Origin: Candidatus Aminicenantota bacterium
GTDB taxonomy: Bacteria; Acidobacteriota; Aminicenantia; UBA2199
Reading direction: 5' to 3'
DNA: 10,809 nt
Assembly: GCA_026393775.1 (NCBI GenBank)
Contig: JAPKZM010000267.1
Coordinates: 1 to 10,809, forward strand
A program made the translations under genes and the position numbers. Of this stretch, positions 5,452 through 10,809 are shown in pieces (within the stretch, counting starts at the first letter, position 1; each line of letters begins with the position of its first letter). Below the pieces are notes generated by a model that was given only the letters and a program-made list of their open reading frames with translations, was not told where the DNA came from and searched no databases.

Positions 5452-5910
5452 GTGGAACTAGAAATCGATTTCGCCATCGCCGCCAAATACGGCGATTATC
5501 ATGATTGCTATTCGCGCAATTTAAAGATCTTCAACAAATTCATCAGGATCTTTGAAATTTTTTTTAAAAAGGAAAAGTATCAAAATTCGGAAGTTAAAAT
5601 TGACGATGAAGCCAAGAACAGGGCGACGATCAAATTTTGCGCGAAAAACTTCCGGATGAGTTTGCGCCTGGATCCGGTCGATCTGGATCGGGCGTTGATC
5701 CTATTGGAAAGCATGGAGGAGGAACGATCGGTCGAACTCGCCCAAGCGACTATCCTCAAGTCGGAAAGCGTCATCTTTCCCGGGGATCAATCGGTTTCGC
5801 TCAAGGATGATTACGAGTTCAACAACGCGGTCTTGAAATTTTTCATAGCCGGCATAAATAAAAATTCCGCTGAAACAGTCACGGCCCGCAAACCCCTGCC
5901 GCGGAAGTGA
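5452..5910 (+). CDS. Hypothetical protein, 152 aa, first gene of the tlyA-nadK train
   Basis: Not recognised. From GTG 5452 the product is 152 aa, soluble in appearance, with no signal peptide or membrane helix. The N-terminal third (to about residue 45) has an aromatic and basic stretch (FNKFIRIFEIFFKKEKY). A D/E/K-rich middle follows, with an amphipathic segment LDPVDLDRALILLESMEEER around residues 82-101, and the end is basic with TARKPLPRK. The predicted fold is mixed alpha/beta by eye only. The stop (5908-5910) overlaps the GTG start of tlyA by two bases (GTGA), so coupling with tlyA is likely. Codon use is more A/T-rich than in the left block. A role linked to the ribosome or RNA is possible from context alone; nothing in the sequence proves it. 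Confidence 0.75.
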   Translation: MELEIDFAIAAKYGDYHDCYSRNLKIFNKFIRIFEIFFKKEKYQNSEVKIDDEAKNRATIKFCAKNFRMSLRLDPVDLDRALILLESMEEERSVELAQATILKSESVIFPGDQSVSLKDDYEFNNAVLKFFIAGINKNSAETVTARKPLPRK

Positions 5911-6686
5911 GTGTTCCAAAAAGAATCCGTCTCGATGTCGCCCTGATCGAAAGGGGACTGACCGACGGAGCGGACGAGGCTCTTGCCCTGATCATGGCCG
6001 GCGAAGTGTTCGTCAACGACCAGGTGCAGGTCAAAGCCGATCATCCGCTGACCGCCGCAGACGCCATTGCCATCCGGAAAAAATATCCATACGTTTCGCG
6101 AGGCGCTTTCAAGTTGGCGAAAGCCATTGAAACATTCGCCATTGCCGTCGCAGGCATGAAGATCCTTGACCTGGGGATATCCACCGGCGGTTTCAGCGAT
6201 TACCTGTTGAAATGCGGCGCCGGCGAGGTCAGCGGCGTCGACGTGAATACTTCCCAGGTCGATTACGGGTTGCGCCAAAACCCGCGCCTGCACTTGCTGA
6301 AAAAAAACGCCCGTTTTCTGCGGAAAGGGGATATCCCCTTCGATCCCGATCTGATCATCATGGACCTTTCCTTCATTTCCATTACCACCATCCTGCCCGT
6401 CCTGAACGTATTCGCCAAGGCGAAGATCCTGGCTCTGGTCAAGCCGCAGTTCGAAGCCCCAAAAGCCCTCGTCGGCAAGGGGGGGGTCATTCGCGATGCG
6501 CAAACCAGGCTAAACGTCGTGCTCGGGCTCAAGCAGCGGATCGAAAACATGGGTTTTTCCTTGCGCGGTTTTACTCAGGCCGGCCTGAAAGGGAAAAAAG
6601 GCAACCAGGAATATTTTTTCCTGCTTGAATACGGGAAAAAAAAATCCATTGATGATACAATGATCCGTGATGATGCAGCCATTTAA
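5907..6686 (+). CDS. tlyA: TlyA-family rRNA 2'-O-methyltransferase
   Basis: The 259-aa protein has the TlyA layout: an N-terminal S4 RNA-binding domain (about 5-60, beginning RLDVALIERGL, with AGEVFVND at 31-38) and an FtsJ-like SAM methyltransferase domain. YVSRGAFKL (62-70) carries the first catalytic Lys (69). DLGISTGGFSDYLL (88-101) is the SAM-binding loop. IMDLSFISI (151-159) supplies the Asp, and LVKPQFE (177-183) the second Lys and acidic partner. TlyA enzymes methylate ribose of cytidines in 23S rRNA (C1920) and, in long forms, 16S rRNA (C1409); loss gives capreomycin resistance in Mycobacterium. Which type this is cannot be set by eye. GTG 5907 overlaps the upstream stop. A G8 run (6479-6486) encodes the conserved GKGGV. 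The 3' end overlaps the start of nadK. Confidence 0.93.
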   Translation: MSVPKRIRLDVALIERGLTDGADEALALIMAGEVFVNDQVQVKADHPLTAADAIAIRKKYPYVSRGAFKLAKAIETFAIAVAGMKILDLGISTGGFSDYLLKCGAGEVSGVDVNTSQVDYGLRQNPRLHLLKKNARFLRKGDIPFDPDLIIMDLSFISITTILPVLNVFAKAKILALVKPQFEAPKALVGKGGVIRDAQTRLNVVLGLKQRIENMGFSLRGFTQAGLKGKKGNQEYFFLLEYGKKKSIDDTMIRDDAAI

Positions 6687-7515
6687 AAAAGTCGTCATCG
6701 TGGCCAAGCCGCACCAGGATCTGGTATTTCATCTGGAAAAAACAATCGCCGTTCTGAAGAGATTCGCCATCGCCTACATCCTGGAACAGACGGCGGCCGA
6801 GCTGTTGCAGAGCCAGGAATACTGCGCCAGGGAAGATATCGCCCGCGATACCGATTTGATCATCGTCCTGGGTGGCGACGGAACTTTTTTGTCAGTCGCC
6901 CGACAGGCAGTGGAAGCCCAGGTGCCGGTGGCCGGATTCAATCTCGGCACGCTCGGTTTTCTCACCGAGATGAAAAAAGAATTCCTGGAGGAGCGCCTGA
7001 CCGATATTTTTTTAGGCAAGGCTAAGATATCGCAACGCAAGCTGCTGCAAATCGACTATCAGGGCCGCCTGTACACCGCCTTGAACGATGTGGTCATCAA
7101 CAAGGGAGCGATTGCGCGCATCGTCAAACTGCTTTTAAAGATCGACGGCGCCAAAGTGGCCGAAATAAAAGGGGATGGCCTGATCGTCTCCACCCCGACC
7201 GGATCGACGGCCTATTCCATATCGGCCGGAGGGCCGATCGTCAGCCCCGAGGTCAACGGCATCATCATTACTCCCATTTGCCCTCATTCCCTGACGTTCA
7301 GACCGCTGGTGGTCCGGGACAGCTCCACCATCACCGTTCAATTGCTGACCCAGAACATGGACGCTTATGTGACCATCGATGGCCAGACCGTGCTGCCGCT
7401 GAGTTTCGAAGGCACACTGTCGGTGGGAATCTATCCCAAGCAACTGCACATGCTGGTCACGCCGGAAATCAATTACTTCCAGCTTTTGGCCGACAAATTA
7501 AACTGGGGGATGTAA
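6670..7515 (+). CDS. nadK: NAD kinase (ATP-NAD kinase)
   Basis: About 281 aa. It carries the diagnostic GGDGT (VLGGDGTFLSVAR), whose Asp is catalytic, then FNLGTLGFLTE, ALNDVVI (the Asn-Glu/Asp NAD-binding motif), and the glycine-rich block GDGLIVSTPTGSTAYSISAG, followed by PICPHSLTFRP. The enzyme phosphorylates NAD to NADP in the cytoplasm. Length and motif order are normal. The start is ambiguous between GTG 6667, ATG 6670 and ATG 6673, all without a clear Shine-Dalgarno. A TGA at 6661 in this frame bars anything longer. It overlaps the end of tlyA by 14-20 b, so it is read by coupling. tlyA-nadK adjacency is a known conserved arrangement, often continuing to argR and recN, which are absent here. 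Confidence 0.95.
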   Translation: MMQPFKKVVIVAKPHQDLVFHLEKTIAVLKRFAIAYILEQTAAELLQSQEYCAREDIARDTDLIIVLGGDGTFLSVARQAVEAQVPVAGFNLGTLGFLTEMKKEFLEERLTDIFLGKAKISQRKLLQIDYQGRLYTALNDVVINKGAIARIVKLLLKIDGAKVAEIKGDGLIVSTPTGSTAYSISAGGPIVSPEVNGIIITPICPHSLTFRPLVVRDSSTITVQLLTQNMDAYVTIDGQTVLPLSFEGTLSVGIYPKQLHMLVTPEINYFQLLADKLNWGM

Positions 7516-7548
7516 GTCCGACATGGCAGAATCAGCACGGAGGTCGTC

Positions 7549-9807
7549 ATGAAAAAAGCTGCAATAGGCTTATGTTTGACGCTGGCCATCGTCCCGGTTT
7601 TTTCCGCCTCCAAAACGGATGATTTTTTCCGTGGCGTCGTCTATTACCTAATCGACGATATGGAACTGGCGAACAAATATCTGGATGCGTACTTTCATTT
7701 CAATCCCAAAGCGACGGTTAAAAAAGGTTTCGCCCTGTTGCTGAAAAATGAAAAATGGGAAGCCACGAAAGTGTTCAGCTACTATCTCGAAAGTGATCAT
7801 CGCTCTTTGGAAGCCCTGACCGGCGTCAGCCTGTCCGTCTCCGACTTAAAAAATACCCTGGCCATCGAAAACCTGTTGAAAATAACCCGCATGAACGCGA
7901 ACTATGCGCCGGCTTATTTGTGCCTTGGCAATGAATACCTGAAACGACGGAATTACCCGGCCGCCGAGGCCAATTTCAACAAGGGCCTGCAGCTTTCGAA
8001 ACTAGCCGAATACAAACTGTTGCTTTGCGAGTTGTACCTGCAAACCGGCCAGCCGCAAGCGGCGGTCGAGCTGATCCAGCCCGAATCCGAGCAGTCGCCG
8101 GCCAATTACTATTTTGCCCTGCTTACGGCCCGAGCCTATTATCAATTGAACGACTGGGCCCAACTTTATCCATACCTGGAGCGGGCGCTCAAGGTCAAGC
8201 CCGAATCCAAGGAAGGGCAGCTGCTGCTGGCGCAGTATTTCATGAAGACCGGCGAGTTGAAAAAATCCAAAAAAATACTGGAAAAACTGAAGTTTGATTA
8301 TTATAACCTCAAATACGGCCTGACCTTCGCCGAGGTGTTAACCCAGCTCAAGGACAGCAACGCTGAAAAGTATCTCTACGAAGTGTTTTCCCAGAACCAA
8401 TGGGAGCCGCGCATCAACGTTCTGCTGGGGTTGCATCATCTCAAAAAGAAAAATCCCAACGTGCAGAACTGGATAGACCGGGCGATCCTCAGTGGAATAA
8501 ATCCAGAAGAGCTGAAAACGGAATTCTCCGCCCCGTTTGCATTCCATTCCTATCCGCTTATGCCCTTTTTCGATGGCAAAAAGATTCAATGGCTGAGTCA
8601 CAACCGGGTGCTCATCGCCGGCGCCATGCAGAGCGGTGAAAAGGAAAAACTGCTGGTCATGGATGCGGTTTCCCAAAAGATCATTAAAACCTTCGAGTAC
8701 GAAGGCAGTATCCAGGAGATATTCGCGTCGGCCAATCTTGAAAAAATAATTTTCTCCACCTCCGCTGTCGAAAACGAAAAAGTTTACGTCTATACGCTCA
8801 TCGTCACTGCCAAAGACTGTTTCTTGCAACCGGTACTCGGTTATGCGTTGAGAATGCCCAGCATCATCGTGGCGTTCAACACCCAGGCCAGCGACGCCTA
8901 CATCACCGATGGCAGCGTGACGGAACAGGCGTTCGCTTCGCCTTTTACCACCTTGAGCGCAACCGGACGAAAAATCGCCGTTTATCCCAATTATCCCTTT
9001 CAAGTCTATCGTTACAATTATGCGAATGAAAACTGTACCGAAGTCAGGGACCGCGAACTGCAGCGTCGGGTTCCGATTGAAGAAATTAAGCAGTACCTGG
9101 CGGTGGCCGATGCCGCGCGGGAAAACTCCGAAGTCGCCAAACTCATCGAAAAGGGCCGGAGCATCGATATCACGGCTTCCGAAGAGGTAAAAATATTTTT
9201 TGGCGCCGAACCCGGACCGTTCATCATCTATTTTTCCGATTTAAAAAACGCCTTTCAGGGATTGGCTTACGACCCGCTGGGTAACAAAACAACCAAAATG
9301 GATGAGACCATGTTCCTGGGCGAAAAGTATTACAGCGAACTGGACATCGTGAGCTTCAATCCCAACAAGAATGAGATCTTGTTCCTGACCAAGGACAAGG
9401 AAAAGAACCTTTATCTTTTCAATTACCACTCCCTGCTCTACAAAAAGCTCGGCAGCGGCATACTGGCCGCAGGCTGCAATCCGGATTTGGACGTCATTTA
9501 TTTTTTAAGCGAAAGGAACAAGTTCATGTATTTCAGCGAGACCAGCCTGGAAATCATCCACTTGGCGCCTTTCGCCAGGGAAAAAATCACTTCCCGCCGC
9601 GATTTGAATTCCATTATCGATTGCAGCAACGCCAATGAACAGTATTTCTCGACCTTCAACGGCGAACTGCTGAAGCTTGACGAGGAAAGAAACTACACGA
9701 ATTGTCAGGTCTCGCTGGCGGGAGTGGTTTATCAGCCGTCCCCGGGCAAGGATCGAGTTGCCGCTTTCATCAACGGCCGGTTCTACATCTTGCCGTGGCT
9801 GCGTTGA
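7549..9807 (+). CDS. Exported TPR protein with probable C-terminal beta-propeller
   Basis: The 752-aa product starts at ATG 7549, six bases after a strong CGGAGG (7538-7543). Residues 1-20 form a signal peptide (KK, hydrophobic core, VFSA), with cleavage probably around 19-21. Residues about 25-320 are helical with TPR-type repeats: the clearest is 118-151 (YAPAYLCLGNEYL...AEANFNKGLQL), others near 155-180, 188-216 and 224-250. From about 335 to the end the sequence is beta-rich, with repeating short blocks such as KIIKTFEY, IVSFNPNKNEILFLTKD and VIYFLSERNKFMYFS, which suggests WD40/TolB-like propeller blades. No enzyme motif was seen. TPR plus propeller proteins usually scaffold other proteins; this one is inferred to act in the envelope. 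It lies 33 b after nadK, in the same apparent transcript. No family name was recognised. Confidence 0.85.
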   Translation: MKKAAIGLCLTLAIVPVFSASKTDDFFRGVVYYLIDDMELANKYLDAYFHFNPKATVKKGFALLLKNEKWEATKVFSYYLESDHRSLEALTGVSLSVSDLKNTLAIENLLKITRMNANYAPAYLCLGNEYLKRRNYPAAEANFNKGLQLSKLAEYKLLLCELYLQTGQPQAAVELIQPESEQSPANYYFALLTARAYYQLNDWAQLYPYLERALKVKPESKEGQLLLAQYFMKTGELKKSKKILEKLKFDYYNLKYGLTFAEVLTQLKDSNAEKYLYEVFSQNQWEPRINVLLGLHHLKKKNPNVQNWIDRAILSGINPEELKTEFSAPFAFHSYPLMPFFDGKKIQWLSHNRVLIAGAMQSGEKEKLLVMDAVSQKIIKTFEYEGSIQEIFASANLEKIIFSTSAVENEKVYVYTLIVTAKDCFLQPVLGYALRMPSIIVAFNTQASDAYITDGSVTEQAFASPFTTLSATGRKIAVYPNYPFQVYRYNYANENCTEVRDRELQRRVPIEEIKQYLAVADAARENSEVAKLIEKGRSIDITASEEVKIFFGAEPGPFIIYFSDLKNAFQGLAYDPLGNKTTKMDETMFLGEKYYSELDIVSFNPNKNEILFLTKDKEKNLYLFNYHSLLYKKLGSGILAAGCNPDLDVIYFLSERNKFMYFSETSLEIIHLAPFAREKITSRRDLNSIIDCSNANEQYFSTFNGELLKLDEERNYTNCQVSLAGVVYQPSPGKDRVAAFINGRFYILPWLR

Positions 9808-9851
9808 GCTTGGTTACGGAAGCGGATTGAATTGAAAGACGGACCTGCAGC

Positions 9852-10385
9852 ATGGGGCGGATCAGCGAATTTAAAAATGTAAAATTATTCTGCGGGCTGA
9901 TCTTCAGCCAAGCCGCTGCCGCGGAAAAAGCGAAAATTTATCTGGCCGAACATTTTTCGGCCATCGACAGCCAGTCGGCGCATTTCCCTTTCACAACGAC
10001 CGACTATTACCGGGCCGAAATGGGGGCACCATTGTTCAGGCAATTCATTTCATTCGCGGAGTTGCTGAACCCGGAGAAACTTCCTGAAATCAAGATTTTC
10101 ACCAATCAGCTGGAAGGACAGTTTGCCTGCGCCGGAAAAAGAACCGTCAACCTGGATCCGGGATATTTATCCGATGCCAACGTGATCATCGCCACCAGCA
10201 AGAACCACTTTCACCGCGTTCCCCTGCGCCGCGGCATTTACGCCCATTTGGAATACGTCCTGAAAAACAAGCAGATCGAATTCCTGCCTTGGACATATCC
10301 CGATTTCAAGCAAGCGGAATACCTGGATTTTTTCAGGCAGCTTTTCATCCTCTTCAAACAAAACAGCCAGCAGCAAACGAGATGA
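9852..10385 (+). CDS. DUF4416 family protein
   Basis: The 177-aa protein matches the DUF4416 pattern as I know it. It opens with VKLFCGLIFS (10-19), then IDSQSAHFPFTTTDYYRAEMG (38-58), an aromatic FRQFISFAELLNPEKLPEIK, TNQLE (84-88), VNLDPGYLSDANVIIATSKNHFHR (99-122), RRGIYAHLEY (126-135) and TYPDFK (148-153). The conserved Tyr, Glu, Asp, His and Arg residues suggest an active site, but I know of no established function for the family. There is no signal peptide. Length fits the family. It follows the TPR gene by 44 b with only a weak ribosome-binding site, is probably the last gene of the transcript, and faces the lytic transglycosylase fragment. Confidence 0.85.
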   Translation: MGRISEFKNVKLFCGLIFSQAAAAEKAKIYLAEHFSAIDSQSAHFPFTTTDYYRAEMGAPLFRQFISFAELLNPEKLPEIKIFTNQLEGQFACAGKRTVNLDPGYLSDANVIIATSKNHFHRVPLRRGIYAHLEYVLKNKQIEFLPWTYPDFKQAEYLDFFRQLFILFKQNSQQQTR

Positions 10386-10406
10386 GCGGCATAGGCCTTA
10401 CTTTTT

Positions 10407-10809
10407 TTATTGACTGACGCCGATCTGTTTTGTAATATCGATGTCCTGGTTGTAGATGGAATTGTTCACTTTGACCAAATAGCCGGTATTTTGATATTTG
10501 TAGCCGTTATTGTACAAAAACAGCGCCCGGCTGATATCGCCGCCGGAAAGATCACAGTATTGTTTCAATATTTTCAGTCCCAGCCCGATATTGTATTCGA
10601 TGTCGAAGATCCTGCTCTTGTCGATCTTGAGCTCGTTTTTCCAGACCGCGTAACGGATCTGCATCAAGCCATAGGCACCGACGGCCGAAAGGGCCAGCGG
10701 ATTGAATCCACTTTCCACCTGCATGACCGCCAAGATCAGGTTGGGATGGAATCCGTATATTTTGCTTTTATTATAGGTGATATTGACGATTTTTGAAAAA
10801 TCAGGAAAT
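10407..10809 (-). CDS. Lytic transglycosylase (SLT domain), 5' end outside window
   Basis: The C-terminal 133 codons are visible; the frame is open to the window edge, so the true start lies outside. A TTG at 10733 could be mistaken for a start, but in-frame sequence before it (IYGFHPNLI) continues the family's first helix. The SLT motif is clear: VMQVESGFNP, with the catalytic Glu codon at 10713-10715, then ALSAVGAYGLMQI, IEYNIGLGLKILKQY, and ALFLYNNGYKYQNTGYLVKV. These are the three conserved blocks around the Glu. The enzyme cleaves peptidoglycan glycan strands with formation of 1,6-anhydro-muramic ends, outside the cytoplasmic membrane. The catalytic domain is close to the C-terminus, as in small MltC/Slt-like proteins; N-terminal domains cannot be judged. 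It is convergent with the DUF4416 gene, with a T7 run at 10402-10408 near both ends. Confidence 0.9.
   Translation of the reverse strand, partial: FPDFSKIVNITYNKSKIYGFHPNLILAVMQVESGFNPLALSAVGAYGLMQIRYAVWKNELKIDKSRIFDIEYNIGLGLKILKQYCDLSGGDISRALFLYNNGYKYQNTGYLVKVNNSIYNQDIDITKQIGVSQ

Noticed and set aside
6636..6686. A9 run near the end of tlyA as a programmed frameshift making a TlyA-NadK fusion
   Set aside because: The +1 frame meets TGA at 6661 and the -1 frame meets TGA at 6650, so slippage only truncates the protein.
10386..10409. Terminator between the DUF4416 and lytic transglycosylase genes
   Set aside because: There is a T7 run at 10402-10408, but only a 3-bp stem (GGC-ATAG-GCC) before it, too weak to call.

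Overview
The window looks like chromosomal DNA of a diderm (Gram-negative-type) bacterium. This rests on a soluble lytic transglycosylase fragment, a lipobox-bearing PHP protein, an exported TPR protein and a DUF4416 protein. DUF4416 is familiar to me from lineages such as Deltaproteobacteria, Aquificae and candidate phyla like Aminicenantes, so taxonomy below 'diderm bacterium' is only a guess. No phage, IS element, CRISPR array, rRNA or tRNA was seen. Coding density is high; the longest gene-free stretches are 391-552 (162 b) and 4760-4952 (193 b).

Left block (1-2719): the start of a PHP-domain metal-dependent phosphoesterase reads leftward off the window. It diverges from a two-gene rightward unit: a 407-aa protein that I read as a two-domain (eukaryote-type) S-adenosylmethionine decarboxylase homologue, then a family 2 glycosyltransferase 16 b later. 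The 162-b gap holds two back-to-back sigma70-type promoters, each with a 17-b spacer. The AdoMetDC-like gene keeps the predicted self-processing Glu-Ser site, the Cys and the second-domain His. Several substrate-contact positions differ, making it the most interesting item here.

Middle block (2724-4759, minus strand): a Gfo/Idh/MocA-type NAD(P)-dependent oxidoreductase and a radical SAM enzyme overlap as TAATG, so they are translationally coupled. A promoter with 17-b spacing puts the predicted transcript start exactly on the A of the oxidoreductase ATG, implying a leaderless mRNA. This unit converges on the glycosyltransferase with only 4 b between stop codons.

Right block (4953-10385, plus strand): a small four-helix membrane protein, then a compact gene train with its own TTGACA-17-TAAAAT promoter. 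It encodes an unrecognised 152-aa protein, TlyA (rRNA 2'-O-methyltransferase), NAD kinase, a 752-aa exported TPR plus probable beta-propeller protein, and a DUF4416 protein. The tlyA-nadK adjacency is a known conserved arrangement. A C-terminal lytic transglycosylase fragment on the minus strand closes the window (10407-10809). The 193-b gap between the middle and right blocks carries two inverted repeats with no gene assigned to them.
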